A stretch of 64,000 nucleotides of DNA from Mycobacteroides abscessus ATCC 19977 (GCF_000069185.1 NC_010397.1:4216001-4280000); one strand, 5' to 3'; shown: positions 52,696 to 62,684, numbered from the stretch's first letter. Translations and numbers: made by a program. Notes: generated by a model from the sequence alone, not told the origin.

Positions 52696-52828
52696 TTCAC
52701 AGGACTGTACAGAATGGTGAAAAACACCGCGAAGATTCCCAGAATTGTCAGATGATCAAAGAAGTGCCTTAGCGCACACTGAACCTCTGCGTACTTAACG
52801 GGACTCCCTCGACGGATGGACGTGCGAT

Positions 52829-54268
52829 ATGCCGGATTCGGTACTCCAGAACTACATCGACGGCCAGTTCGTCGACGCTCTATCTCTGAAATCGTCCGAG
52901 CCTATCGACCTGATCAACCCGGTCGACGAATCGGTGGTGGGACGTGCTCCGGTCTCCAACCTCGAGGACGTGAACGCCGCTGTGGCCGCCGCCGAACGTG
53001 CCTTCGAGTCCTGGGGCAGATCCACGCCGAGCTTCCGCCAGCAGGCACTGCTCAAACTCGCCGACGCCATCGAAGCCCACACGGACGAGATCGTCGATGC
53101 CCAGTGCCGCAACACCGGACAGCCCAAGGCCGTGATCGCGGCCGAGGAGGTGGCGGTGAGCGCCGATCAGATCCGATTCTTCGCCGGTGCCGCACGACTC
53201 GTCGAAGGCAAATCTGCGGGTGAGTACATGGAGGGGTTCACCTCGTACGTTCGGCGCGAGCCCATCGGGGTTGTCGGACAGGTAACCCCGTGGAATTACC
53301 CCTTCATGATGGCGATCTGGAAGATCGGCCCGGCGCTGGCCGCCGGGAACACCGTCGTCCTCAAACCCAGCGACACCACCCCGGAGAGCACTCTGGTACT
53401 GGCGCGGCTGACGAAGGGCATCCTGCCCGACGGAGTGTTCAATGTGGTGCTGGGTACCGCGGCTACCGGCTCGGACTTGGTCAGTCATCCTGCTATCGGG
53501 CTGGTTTCGATCACCGGATCGGTGCGTGCCGGCATCGCGGTAGCCACTTCGGCTGCCGGGCAGCTCAAGCGCAGCCACCTCGAGCTCGGCGGCAAGGCAC
53601 CCGCCGTGGTGTTCGGTGACGTCGATATCGACAAGGCCGCCCTGGGGATCGCCCAGGCCGCCTTTTTCAACGCCGGCCAGGACTGTACGGCCGCCACCCG
53701 GGTGATCGTGCACGAATCTATTCACGACGACTTCGTCAACGCCCTGGACACGGCTGCGCAGACCCTCCGGCCGGGCCTACCCGACGATCCCGATAGCTTC
53801 TACGGGCCGATGAACAACATCAATCACTTCACCACTGTTACCGAGAAGCTCGACAACCTGCCCGCACATGCCACGGTGGTCACCGGCGGAAAGCGTTGGG
53901 GCGAAACCGGCTACTTCATCGAACCCACCATCGTCACCGGCGTTCGGCAAGACGACGCCATAGTCCAAGAAGAGACCTTTGGGCCGATCCTGACCGTCCA
54001 ATCTTTCGCGGACGCCGGCGAAGCCCTTCGTCTGGCCAACGGGGTGCGTTACGCCCTGGCCTCCAGCGTCTGGACCAAGGACCATGCCACAGCCGAAACA
54101 TTTACCCGTGAGCTCAATTTCGGATGCGTATGGGTTAACTGCCATATCCCGTTGGTGGCCGAGATGCCACACGGCGGGTTCAAGTACTCCGGCTACGGCA
54201 AGGACCTGTCGGCCTACAGCGTGGAGGACTACACCCGCATCAAGCACATCATGAGTGCGCACGCGTGA
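52829..54268 (+). CDS. Aldehyde dehydrogenase, probably aminobutyraldehyde-type
   Basis: 479 residues. Aldehyde dehydrogenase with VGQVTPWNYPFMMAIWKIGPAL (about residues 150-171), the catalytic Glu in LELGGKAP (about 252-259), the catalytic Cys in NAGQDCTAAT (Cys about 291) and QEETFGPILTVQSF (about 382-395). Closest in pattern to gamma-aminobutyraldehyde/betaine aldehyde dehydrogenases. It is followed directly by a copper amine oxidase, whose aldehyde product it would oxidise; with putrescine the product would be GABA. Confidence 0.9.
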   Translation: MPDSVLQNYIDGQFVDALSLKSSEPIDLINPVDESVVGRAPVSNLEDVNAAVAAAERAFESWGRSTPSFRQQALLKLADAIEAHTDEIVDAQCRNTGQPKAVIAAEEVAVSADQIRFFAGAARLVEGKSAGEYMEGFTSYVRREPIGVVGQVTPWNYPFMMAIWKIGPALAAGNTVVLKPSDTTPESTLVLARLTKGILPDGVFNVVLGTAATGSDLVSHPAIGLVSITGSVRAGIAVATSAAGQLKRSHLELGGKAPAVVFGDVDIDKAALGIAQAAFFNAGQDCTAATRVIVHESIHDDFVNALDTAAQTLRPGLPDDPDSFYGPMNNINHFTTVTEKLDNLPAHATVVTGGKRWGETGYFIEPTIVTGVRQDDAIVQEETFGPILTVQSFADAGEALRLANGVRYALASSVWTKDHATAETFTRELNFGCVWVNCHIPLVAEMPHGGFKYSGYGKDLSAYSVEDYTRIKHIMSAHA

Positions 54269-56208
54269 TGAACGATACCTTTCACCCCCTCGATCCTCTC
54301 TCGGCAGAGGAATTCACCACGGTCGCAAAGATTCTGGCGCAGACACACGATGTCGGGGCAAGCTGGCGATACACCTCTGTGGAGCTGTCCGAGCCATCCA
54401 AGGCCGAGGTCGCCGCATTCGACAACAACGGCACCCGGCCGGATCGACGTGCGCTGGCCACCTGTTTGGACACCACCCAGAACGCCACGTACAAGGCCGT
54501 TATCTCGCTGACCTCCGGTGAGGTGCTGTCCTGGAACCACATTCCCGGAGTCCAGCCCAACTTCACCGTTGACGAGTGGGAAGAGGCCGACGCGGTCCTG
54601 CGCGGGCATCCCGACGTGATCGCCGCGCTGGCCAGGCGGGGCATCACCGATATGGACCTGGTATTCATGGACACCTGGACCTACGGCGACGCGGTCATGC
54701 CCGAGAAGTACAGGGGAAGGCGTCTAGGCTGGTCGGACACCTGGGTCCGTGCCGCCGACGGCGCCAACCCATACGCTGGACCCGTCAATGGATTCCATTG
54801 CGTCATCGACATGAACAGCATGGAGCTGCTGGATATCGAGGACACGTTCACTGTCGAGCGGCCCACGATGATGGGCGAGTACGTGCCACGGCACGTACCC
54901 GAACGCCTACGCAAGCAGAGCACCCGGGAATCCCTGCAACCGCTGCACATAACTCAGCCCGACGGGCCGTCATTCACCATCGAGGGCAACAAACTCCAGT
55001 GGCAGAACTGGTCGCTACGAGTGGGCTTCAACTACCGCGAGGGCATGACCCTGCACGCGGTCACCTACAACGACAATGGCCGGGTGCGGTCGGTGGCCAA
55101 CCGCATGTCATTCGCCGAGATGATGGTCCCGTACCGGGATCACTGCGAAGATCACTATCGCAGAACAGCTTTCGATATCGGCGAGTGGGGCATCGGGTTC
55201 ATGACCACCTCACTGGAGCTGGGCTGCGACTGCCTGGGCGAGATCCGGTATCTGGATGCCGTGCTGCACAACAGCAAGGGTGAGCCATACACCATCAAGA
55301 ACGCGATCTGCATCCACGAAGAGGACAACGCTGTCCTGTGGAAACACGTCGACCATGATCACGGCGCCCAGGTACGCCGGATGCGCCGGCTTACCGTGTC
55401 GTTCCATGTAACCGTCGCCAACTACGAATACCTCACCTACTGGCGGTTTTACCAGGACGGAAACATCGAATGTGAGGTCCGGGCGACCGGAATCATGGTT
55501 GTCAGCAATTTCACCGAGGGGGCCGCGCACCCGCACGGCACTCTCGTGGACAACCGCACCTACGCGCCCTACCACCAACATTTCCTCGTCGCGAGGCTGG
55601 ATCTGGACGTCGACGGAACCGAGAACACCGTGTACGCCACGGAAACCGAGATCGAGCCCGTCGGCCCCGAGAATCCATACGGACTCTCGCTGCGGCAACG
55701 CAACACCCCGCTGCGTACGGAATCGGAAGGAAAACAGGACTTCTGCTGGGAAACCCAGCGCGCCTGGAAGGTCGTCAACGACAACACTCGCAACGGCATC
55801 GGTACCGCACCTGCCTACAAGCTGGTGCCGGGCGCAGCCATCCCCTCGATGTTCGACCCCTCCTCACCGGTCCTGGCTCGCTGCCGCGCCATCGAGCACA
55901 CACTTTGGGTAACCCCCAATTCACCCGACGAGCGTTGGCCTGCAGGTGAATTCGTTACACAAAGCAAGGAAGACCACGGACTGCCCGCCTGGACCGAAGG
56001 CAACCGGTCAATCGAGAACACCGACGTGGTGCTGTGGTACGTGTTCGGTATCCATCACATCACCCGGCCCGAGGATTGGCCGATCATGCCCGTCGACACC
56101 GTCAACTTCTGGCTCAAACCTGTCGGATTCTTCGACCGTAACCCCTCACTCGACGTCGCACCCACCCCGCCGAAGAGCTGTCACATGTCCGGACATCAGG
56201 AGGACTAG
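54268..56208 (+). CDS. Copper amine oxidase (primary amine oxidase)
   Basis: 646 residues from ATG 54268 (GTG 54265 would add one residue). The TPQ-forming tyrosine is in ANYEYLTYW (about Tyr386), the catalytic-base Asp in FDIGEWGIG (about Asp303), and copper His residues include HQHFLVARLD and a later conserved His. ELGCDCLGEIRYLDA is a standard family segment. It oxidises primary amines to aldehydes with release of ammonia and hydrogen peroxide. The stop of the aldehyde dehydrogenase overlaps this start (TGATG). Confidence 0.95.
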   Translation: MNDTFHPLDPLSAEEFTTVAKILAQTHDVGASWRYTSVELSEPSKAEVAAFDNNGTRPDRRALATCLDTTQNATYKAVISLTSGEVLSWNHIPGVQPNFTVDEWEEADAVLRGHPDVIAALARRGITDMDLVFMDTWTYGDAVMPEKYRGRRLGWSDTWVRAADGANPYAGPVNGFHCVIDMNSMELLDIEDTFTVERPTMMGEYVPRHVPERLRKQSTRESLQPLHITQPDGPSFTIEGNKLQWQNWSLRVGFNYREGMTLHAVTYNDNGRVRSVANRMSFAEMMVPYRDHCEDHYRRTAFDIGEWGIGFMTTSLELGCDCLGEIRYLDAVLHNSKGEPYTIKNAICIHEEDNAVLWKHVDHDHGAQVRRMRRLTVSFHVTVANYEYLTYWRFYQDGNIECEVRATGIMVVSNFTEGAAHPHGTLVDNRTYAPYHQHFLVARLDLDVDGTENTVYATETEIEPVGPENPYGLSLRQRNTPLRTESEGKQDFCWETQRAWKVVNDNTRNGIGTAPAYKLVPGAAIPSMFDPSSPVLARCRAIEHTLWVTPNSPDERWPAGEFVTQSKEDHGLPAWTEGNRSIENTDVVLWYVFGIHHITRPEDWPIMPVDTVNFWLKPVGFFDRNPSLDVAPTPPKSCHMSGHQED

Positions 56209-56210
56209 CC

Positions 56211-57101
56211 GTGAACACCGCCGCCACGAGGATTGCAGTTGCATACTTGGCCACCCCGGGCGGCGATGACGCGCTAGCCGTGGGCGCTCAGATCGCACGT
56301 TCCCTGGGCGCGCATCTGGATCTGTGCATGGTACTGCCTCTGGATCGCCCGATCCTGGCGCCCCTGCCTCAACAAGAGCGCCAGGACATCTTGTCCCAGA
56401 ACGCCGCTCACTGGTTGAATCACGCCGAGGCCACCGTGCCCGACGACCTGTCCGTCACGACGCATATCAGCTTCCATGAATCGATCGCCGAGGGGCTCAT
56501 CGCGCAATCCGAGGCGCTGGGCGCTGCTGCCATCGTGGTGGGCGGCTCCGGCGGCGGCCTGGTGGGCAGCCTGTCACTGGGATCGGTGGTGAACGAGCTC
56601 GTGCACTCCTCCCCCATTCCGCTGGTGATATCACCACGGGGCGCGCGCTATCAGAAGAACCTGCGCATACGAGAGGTCACCTGCGCGATGGGCACCCGAC
56701 CCGGCGCGCGCGTGCTGCTGGATACCGCATTGCGGATCTGCAAGCGCGCCGAAACACCGCTGCGACTGGTGTCGTTGGTGTCCATCGACCCGATACCGGG
56801 CGGAGACGACGACCAGTCGGCGCGTGAGCGCGCCACCATTCACGCACAACAGTCCCTCGAAACCGCCAAATTGGTGCTGCCACCGGATTTTCCGGTCACC
56901 TCGACCGTCGCCGAGGGACCCACGGTGGAAGCCGCCGTGAACAAGCTCGACTGGCACGAAGGCGACATCATCATGGTGGGCTCGAGCCGTCTGGCCCAGC
57001 CGCGACGGCTCTTCCTCGGATCGACGGCCGCCAAGATGCTCCGCGTGCTGCAAGTGCCCATGGTCGTCATTCCGAAGGAAGAAGGGGGCGATAGTGACTG
57101 A
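56211..57101 (+). CDS. Tandem universal stress protein (two UspA domains)
   Basis: 296 residues from GTG 56211. Two UspA folds: the first (about residues 6-145) ends in VVGGSGGGLVGSLSLGSVVNELVHSSPIPLVISP, containing the G-x2-G-x9-G(S) ATP-binding pattern; the second (about 152-290) ends in MVGSSRLAQPRRLFLGSTAAKMLRVLQVPMVVIP. Embedded between amine oxidase and permease, starting 2 bases after one and overlapping the other by 8. A regulator or chaperone of the permease is possible; such USP-APC pairs occur in actinobacteria. Confidence 0.88.
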   Translation: MNTAATRIAVAYLATPGGDDALAVGAQIARSLGAHLDLCMVLPLDRPILAPLPQQERQDILSQNAAHWLNHAEATVPDDLSVTTHISFHESIAEGLIAQSEALGAAAIVVGGSGGGLVGSLSLGSVVNELVHSSPIPLVISPRGARYQKNLRIREVTCAMGTRPGARVLLDTALRICKRAETPLRLVSLVSIDPIPGGDDDQSARERATIHAQQSLETAKLVLPPDFPVTSTVAEGPTVEAAVNKLDWHEGDIIMVGSSRLAQPRRLFLGSTAAKMLRVLQVPMVVIPKEEGGDSD

Positions 57102-58635
57102 GGACCTCGCTCGCGCCGAACTGGATCATGCCGAGCGGTCCGAAGGACTTGTCTCGAAGGGCCTGGCCGCCGGACGTATCGGCACCTTCACCGGTGCTGT
57201 CCTCGGAATCTCAACGGTCGCACCCGGATACACGCTCACGGCCAGCATCGGCCTGATCGTGGCGGCGGTCGGCCTGAAGATGCCGGCCATTCTCATCGCC
57301 GGTTTCATCCCCATGTTTCTCACCGCCTATGCCTATCGAGAACTGAATTCGCGAGCACCGGACTGCGGAGCCTCGTTCACCTGGTCGACCAAGGCATTCG
57401 GTCCTTACGTCGGCTGGATGTGTGGATGGGGCATGGTGATTGCCACCATCATCGTGCTGTCCAACCTGGCCTCCATCGGTGTGCAATACGGGTATCAATT
57501 CCTTGGCGCGGTCACGCACAATCAAACAGTCGCCGAGCTGGCCAACAACAAGGCCGTCAACATCATCTCGACCGTGGCGCTGCTGGCCATCGCCACCTAC
57601 ATCTCCAGCCGCGGCATCACCACCAGCGAAAAGGTTCAATACGTTCTCGTCGGCTTCCAGATGATCGTGCTGGTGCTCTTTGCCGTCGTCGCGATCGTCA
57701 AAGCGCCCGGCGCGGCCGGACATCTCGACTTCGACCTGGACTGGTTCAACCCCATGACCGGACTCACCCTGAGTGCCTTCGTCATTGGGCTGGTCGGATC
57801 GATCTTCGCCTTCTGGGGCTGGGATACCTGCCTGACCCTCGGCGAAGAATCGAAGGATCCGACGAAGGTGCCGGGCCGGGCCGGACTGCTCTGCGTGCTC
57901 TCGATCTTGTTGACCTATCTTCTGGTCGCGGTCGCGGTCATGATGTTCGCCGGGATCGGCGACACCGATCTCGGCTTGGCCAACGAGAACAACAAGGACA
58001 ACGTCTTCGGCGCCCTGGCCAACCCGGTGCTGGGCAGCTGGTTTGGCCCGCTGCTACTGCTGGCGATATTCGCCTCGGCGATCGCCAGCCTGCAGACCAC
58101 CTCTCTTCCCGCCGCACGCACGATGCTCGCCATGGGCACCTACGGCGCCTTTCCGAAACGGTTCGCCAGTGTCAGCCCCCGCTTCCTCACCCCCACGTTC
58201 AGCACCGTGGTGGCCGGCGTCGTCACCGCGGCGTTCTACACGATTGTCAGCCTGCTCTCCGACCGAACCCTGCTGGATACCATTGCCGCCCTTGGCATCA
58301 TGATCTGCTGGTATTACGGCATCACCGCCTTCGCCTGCGTGTGGTACTTCCGCGCGGAACTGTTCCAAAATGCCCACAATCTGGTGTACAAGTTCCTGTT
58401 TCCGCTGCTGGGCGGTCTGATGCTGGCGGCGGTGTTCGTGATCTCCGTTCAAGAGAGCATGGACCCCGAGAAGACCGGCAGCGGGGCGTCGATCGGCGGT
58501 ATCGGCTTGGTGTTCTATCTCGGCTTCGGGATCCTGGCGTTCGGGGCGCTGCTGATGGGGATCATGCGGTGGTATCAGCCCGCCTTCTTCCGCGGGGAAT
58601 TGCTGACCATGGACACCCCGCCGCTGAGGGAATGA
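57094..58635 (+). CDS. APC-family amino acid/polyamine permease
   Basis: 513 residues from GTG 57094, with GGGGG upstream. About 12 transmembrane segments. Substrate-site features of the APC fold: VLGISTVAPGYTLTASIGLIVAAVG in TMS1, NSRAPDCGASFTWSTKAFGPYVGWMCGWG (about residues 84-112) and FAFWGWDTCLTLGEESKDPTKVPGRAG (about 236-262). It likely imports the amine, GABA or amino acid degraded by the surrounding enzymes. It overlaps the USP gene by 8 bases. Confidence 0.9.
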   Translation: MTEDLARAELDHAERSEGLVSKGLAAGRIGTFTGAVLGISTVAPGYTLTASIGLIVAAVGLKMPAILIAGFIPMFLTAYAYRELNSRAPDCGASFTWSTKAFGPYVGWMCGWGMVIATIIVLSNLASIGVQYGYQFLGAVTHNQTVAELANNKAVNIISTVALLAIATYISSRGITTSEKVQYVLVGFQMIVLVLFAVVAIVKAPGAAGHLDFDLDWFNPMTGLTLSAFVIGLVGSIFAFWGWDTCLTLGEESKDPTKVPGRAGLLCVLSILLTYLLVAVAVMMFAGIGDTDLGLANENNKDNVFGALANPVLGSWFGPLLLLAIFASAIASLQTTSLPAARTMLAMGTYGAFPKRFASVSPRFLTPTFSTVVAGVVTAAFYTIVSLLSDRTLLDTIAALGIMICWYYGITAFACVWYFRAELFQNAHNLVYKFLFPLLGGLMLAAVFVISVQESMDPEKTGSGASIGGIGLVFYLGFGILAFGALLMGIMRWYQPAFFRGELLTMDTPPLRE

Positions 58636-58648
58636 GCCCACCAGTTGT

Positions 58649-58705
58649 CGACACGCCGTTCGGTGACGCATAACGCGACGAGAAGTCACGAAACACGGCG
58701 TGTCG
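58649..58705. repeat. Long imperfect inverted repeat between permease and gabT
   Basis: CGACACGCCG (58649-58658) and CGGCGTGTCG (58696-58705) are exact complements; inside them TTCGGTGAC and GTCAC-GAA extend the pairing with a bulge. It may form a hairpin in RNA after the permease gene, either as a terminator without U-tract or as a processing site. Confidence 0.6.
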
Positions 58706-58722
58706 GCGGGTAGGGCGGAGAC

Positions 58723-58764
58723 GACAAAACGGCATAACCGATGCCGTTTGATGGACAAAACGGC
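58723..58764. promoter_or_regulatory. Probable operator upstream of gabT
   Basis: GACAAAACGGC occurs twice (58723-58733 and 58754-58764), 31 bases apart, close to three helical turns. Between them AAACGGCAT-n5-ATGCCGTTT (58727-58749) is a perfect 9-base inverted repeat. It ends 61 bases before the gabT ATG. The binding protein is unknown; the PucR-family regulator is a candidate. Confidence 0.55.
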
Positions 58765-58825
58765 GATTCCCGTCATGACACTTCAGCGGCACACTGAGAT
58801 CGCCGGATCGACGACAGGGAGCGCC

Positions 58826-60175
58826 ATGACCGACATCACCTATCGCCTCGCCCAGAAGCGCACCATCGTGACGCCGCTACCGGGACCCCGGTCCGGTGCA
58901 CTGGCCGAGCGCCGCCGCGCCGCGGTGTCGGCGGGTGTGGGCTCCACCGCGCCGGTCTATGCCGTCGACGCCGATGGCGGCGTGATCGTCGACGCCGACG
59001 GCAACTCCTTCATCGACCTCGGAGCAGGCATCGCGGTGACCACCGTCGGCGCCTCCCACCCGGCCGTTGCCGCCGCAATCGCCGACCAGGCAACCCATTT
59101 CACTCATACCTGTTTCATGGTGACGCCCTACGAGGGGTACGTACAGGTCGCCGAGCTGCTCAACGCCCTGACCCCCGGCGATCATGACAAGCGCACCGCA
59201 CTGTTCAACTCGGGTGCCGAGGCCGTCGAGAACGCCATCAAGGTGGCACGGCTGGCCACCGGGCGACCCGCCGTGGTCGCATTCGACAACGCCTATCACG
59301 GACGCACCAACCTGACCATGGCACTGACCGCCAAGTCGATGCCGTACAAGTCGCAGTTCGGGCCCTTCGCGCCCGAGGTCTACCGGATGCCCGCCTCCTA
59401 CCCGTTGCGCGACGAGCCGGGGCTGACCGGCGAGGAAGCCGCACGGCGGGCGATCTCCCGCATCGAGACCCAGATCGGCGCGCAGTCACTGGCCGCCATC
59501 ATCATCGAACCCATCCAGGGTGAGGGCGGATTCATCGTGCCCGCACCGGGATTCCTCGCCACGCTTACCGCATGGGCCAGCGAAAACGGCGTCGTCTTCA
59601 TTGCCGACGAAGTGCAGACCGGATTCGCCCGTACCGGCGCGTGGTTTGCCTCCGAGCACGAGGGCATCGTCCCGGACATCGTCACCATGGCCAAGGGCAT
59701 CGCCGGCGGTATGCCGCTGTCGGCCGTCACCGGGCGCGCCGAGCTGATGGACGCCGTGTACGCCGGCGGCCTCGGCGGCACCTATGGCGGCAATCCGGTG
59801 ACCTGCGCGGCCGCCGTCGCCGCGCTGGGGGTCATGCGTGAACTCGATCTGCCCGCACGTGCGCGAGCCATCGAAGCCTCGGTGACGTCCCGGCTGAGTG
59901 CACTCGCCGAAGAGGTGGACATCATCGGCGAGGTACGCGGGCGCGGCGCCATGCTGGCCATCGAGATCGTCAAACCAGGAACGCTGGAACCCGATGCCGC
60001 CCTCACCAAATCCATTGCCGCCGAAGCGCTCTCCCAGGGCGTGCTGATCCTCACCTGCGGAACCTTCGGCAACGTCATCCGCTTGCTGCCACCGCTGGTT
60101 ATCGGGGACGATCTACTCGACGAGGGCATCACCGCCCTCTCCGACATCATTCGTGCGAAGGCGAGCCACCAGTGA
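58826..60175 (+). CDS. gabT: 4-aminobutyrate aminotransferase GabT
   Basis: 449 residues from ATG 58826, with AGGGAG upstream; an earlier in-frame codon at 58700 would run through the operator region. Class III PLP aminotransferase: NSGAEAVENAIKVARLATGRPAVVAFDNAYHGRT (about residues 130-163), EPIQGEGG (about 229-236), ADEVQTGFARTG and the PLP lysine in MAKGIAGGMPLS (Lys290). It transfers the amino group of GABA to 2-oxoglutarate, giving succinate semialdehyde, which gabD next to it would oxidise. Confidence 0.94.
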   Translation: MTDITYRLAQKRTIVTPLPGPRSGALAERRRAAVSAGVGSTAPVYAVDADGGVIVDADGNSFIDLGAGIAVTTVGASHPAVAAAIADQATHFTHTCFMVTPYEGYVQVAELLNALTPGDHDKRTALFNSGAEAVENAIKVARLATGRPAVVAFDNAYHGRTNLTMALTAKSMPYKSQFGPFAPEVYRMPASYPLRDEPGLTGEEAARRAISRIETQIGAQSLAAIIIEPIQGEGGFIVPAPGFLATLTAWASENGVVFIADEVQTGFARTGAWFASEHEGIVPDIVTMAKGIAGGMPLSAVTGRAELMDAVYAGGLGGTYGGNPVTCAAAVAALGVMRELDLPARARAIEASVTSRLSALAEEVDIIGEVRGRGAMLAIEIVKPGTLEPDAALTKSIAAEALSQGVLILTCGTFGNVIRLLPPLVIGDDLLDEGITALSDIIRAKASHQ

Positions 60176-61626
60176 CCGATCACTCGACATTGATCGACGC
60201 AATTCCCACCGACCTGTGGATCGGGGGCAAGCAGGTCCCGTCGTCGACGGGTACCCGGTTTCCGGTGCACAACCCCGCCACCGGCGCCGTCCTGACCACC
60301 GTGGCAGACGCCGCGGCGTCCGACGGCGCGATCGCCCTCGACGAGGCCACGGCCGTGCAGCGGTCCTGGGCGGCCACCGCGCCCCGCGAGCGCGCCGAAA
60401 TCCTGCGGCGAGCCTGGGAACTGGTGATAGCCCGGCGCGATGATTTCGCACTGGCCATGACCTTGGAGATGGGCAAGCCGCTGGCAGAAAGCCAGGGCGA
60501 GGTGGCCTACGGCGGCGAATTCCTGCGCTGGTTCTCCGAGGAAGCGGTGCGCATCAACGGCCGGTACACCTCGTCGCCCACCGGCGCCGGACGGATCCTG
60601 GTGGCCAAGCAGCCCATCGGTCCGACACTGGCCATCACCCCGTGGAACTTTCCGCTGGCCATGGGCACCCGCAAGATCGGTCCGGCGCTGGCCGCCGGGT
60701 GCACCATGATCGTCAAACCCGCTGCCGAAACGCCGCTCACCATGCTGCTGCTGGGCCAGGTGTTCGCCGACGCCGGGCTGCCCGCGGGTGTGCTGTCGAT
60801 CCTGCCCACCACCAACGCCTCGGCGCTGACGGGTCCGCTGATCGACGACCCCAGGCTGCGCAAGCTCACCTTCACCGGCTCTACCGGTGTCGGAAAAATT
60901 CTGCTGTCTCAGTGCGCCACAAGGGTATTGCGCTCCTCGATGGAACTCGGCGGCAACGCACCGTTCGTGGTGTTCGATGATGCTGACGTGGACGCCGCCG
61001 TCGACGGCGCGATGGCAGCCAAGATGCGCAATATCGGTGAGGCATGTACCGCGGCCAACCGCTTCCACGTCGACAACGCGGTACGTGCGGAGTTCACCGA
61101 AAAGCTCACCGCCCGCATGGGCGCCCTGACCATCGGGCCCGGCGATGAAAACGGGGTGCAGGTCGGGCCGCTCATCACCGCCAAGCAACGCGCCTCGGTC
61201 GACGAGCTGGTGCAGGATGCCGTCAGCAAGGGCGCCGTTGTCACCACTGGTGGCGTCGTCGCCGACGGCGAGGGCTACTTCTACCCGCCGACAGTGCTCA
61301 CCGACGTGCCGGCCGACGCAAGGATTCTGCGTGAAGAGGTGTTTGGCCCCGTCGCGGCGATCACCGGGTTCGATGGTGAAGAAGCCGGGATAGCCGCCGC
61401 CAATGACACCGAGTTTGGACTCGCCGCCTACGTGTACACGGCTAATCTGGATCGCGCCCTCCGGGTTTCGCAGGCCGTGGAATCCGGAATGGTCGGCGTG
61501 AATCGCGGCGTCATCTCCGATGTGGCCGCGCCGTTCGGCGGAATCAAGGAATCGGGTATCGGCCGGGAAGCCGGCAGCGAGGGTATCGAGGAATACCTCG
61601 AAACGAAATACATAGCGCTGCCCTAG
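60172..61626 (+). CDS. gabD: Succinate-semialdehyde dehydrogenase GabD
   Basis: 484 residues from GTG 60172, overlapping the gabT stop (GTGA). Aldehyde dehydrogenase of the SSADH type: PIGPTLAITPWNFPLAMGTRKIGPAL (about residues 147-172), TGSTGVGKILL (about 236-246), catalytic Glu in MELGGNAPF (about 260) and catalytic Cys in NIGEACTAANRF (Cys about 293). The closing segment AAPFGGIKESGIGREAGSEGIEEYLETKY is a strong SSADH mark. It completes GABA breakdown to succinate. Confidence 0.94.
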   Translation: MTDHSTLIDAIPTDLWIGGKQVPSSTGTRFPVHNPATGAVLTTVADAAASDGAIALDEATAVQRSWAATAPRERAEILRRAWELVIARRDDFALAMTLEMGKPLAESQGEVAYGGEFLRWFSEEAVRINGRYTSSPTGAGRILVAKQPIGPTLAITPWNFPLAMGTRKIGPALAAGCTMIVKPAAETPLTMLLLGQVFADAGLPAGVLSILPTTNASALTGPLIDDPRLRKLTFTGSTGVGKILLSQCATRVLRSSMELGGNAPFVVFDDADVDAAVDGAMAAKMRNIGEACTAANRFHVDNAVRAEFTEKLTARMGALTIGPGDENGVQVGPLITAKQRASVDELVQDAVSKGAVVTTGGVVADGEGYFYPPTVLTDVPADARILREEVFGPVAAITGFDGEEAGIAAANDTEFGLAAYVYTANLDRALRVSQAVESGMVGVNRGVISDVAAPFGGIKESGIGREAGSEGIEEYLETKYIALP

Positions 61627-61665
61627 TTCCGGGAGGGGCCCTCCGTCACCGCAGGTGCGCTGACC

Positions 61666-62616
61666 TCAGGCGGCGAACAACTCCAGCCGTTGCGGCGTCT
61701 CGATACCCGAATAGTGGCTGGCGTCTCCGAGGAGAATCTGGCTGCGCCGCCCGTGAACATCTACCGGCACATCTCCTGCCAGCGTCACACGATGCAACTC
61801 GCGCTGCTGCTCACCGAAATCGGCAATGCCGTAGTGCTGGGTGGCCCGGTTGTCCCATATAGCCACGTCACCTAGCCGCCAATTCCAGCGGAAGGTGTTC
61901 TCCAGCTTGGTGATACGCGCTTGCAGGAGCTGGAACAACGATGCGAACTCGGCGCTCGGCAAATCTTGGAAACTCTTGACGAATTGTCCGAGCAACAGGC
62001 TGCGCTCACCGGTTTCCGGGTGCACCCGCACCACCGGATGCACTGTTTCGTAGCGAGAACTGGTGAACTCGGTGTAGTAGGCAGCGCGGCGTTCGGCGCT
62101 CACCCCGCCCGACGCCCCGGACGACGCGTAGTCGTACAGGTTGGTGTGCGTGGCCCACAGGTCGTCGACGAGCGAGCGCAGCGGTTTCGGCAGCTGTTCG
62201 TACGCGGCGACGGTCGACGCCCACGTGGTAGCACCCCCGTAAGAGGGCAGCGTCACCGGTCGCAGCACCGATGCCTTCGGGATGCGGTCCACGAAGGTGA
62301 CATCGGTGTGCCAGCCGTTCGCGGCCCCTTCCAGATTCAGCAGCTCGGTGCCGTGCGATCGCACCGTCGGGTGCGGCAGCGTCGGCTCCCCCAGCAGGCG
62401 GGCGAAGGCGTACTGCCCGGCATCGTCGAGGTGATGCTGTTCGGTGAACACCAGCACCTTGTTGATGGCCAGCGCGAGCCGGATGGCTTCCACACGATCG
62501 GCCGAAAGGTCGCCGCGCAGCTCGATGCCGTTGACTCGAGCGCCGATGTGTTCGCCGAGTTTTTCCACGGTGATGCCGGCATCGCGATAGATACGTCGTG
62601 TTTGGTCGTCGGTCAC
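61666..62616 (-). CDS. TauD/TfdA-family Fe(II)/2-oxoglutarate dioxygenase (Rv3406-like)
   Basis: 316 residues from GTG 62616 (another in-frame GTG at 62664 would add 16 residues). The iron ligands are in WHTDVTF (His and Asp, about residues 101-107) and [14 protein letters not shown] (distal His, about 274-287); 2-oxoglutarate is held by the Arg of [33 protein letters not shown] is a long match to the recalled M. tuberculosis Rv3406, an alkyl sulfatase. It likely releases sulfate from alkyl sulfates. It is convergent with gabD and stands alone. Confidence 0.9.
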   Translation of the reverse strand: MTDDQTRRIYRDAGITVEKLGEHIGARVNGIELRGDLSADRVEAIRLALAINKVLVFTEQHHLDDAGQYAFARLLGEPTLPHPTVRSHGTELLNLEGAANGWHTDVTFVDRIPKASVLRPVTLPSYGGATTWASTVAAYEQLPKPLRSLVDDLWATHTNLYDYASSGASGGVSAERRAAYYTEFTSSRYETVHPVVRVHPETGERSLLLGQFVKSFQDLPSAEFASLFQLLQARITKLENTFRWNWRLGDVAIWDNRATQHYGIADFGEQQRELHRVTLAGDVPVDVHGRRSQILLGDASHYSGIETPQRLELFAA

Positions 62617-62684
62617 CCTGGCATCACAACAACCCCGGCGCGGTATGCCCAGCGATACAGCCACCTCGATTCGAAAGATCTACC

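Noticed and set aside
59782..61188. A 468-codon minus-strand frame
   Set aside because: Antisense to gabT and gabD, both with intact catalytic residues.
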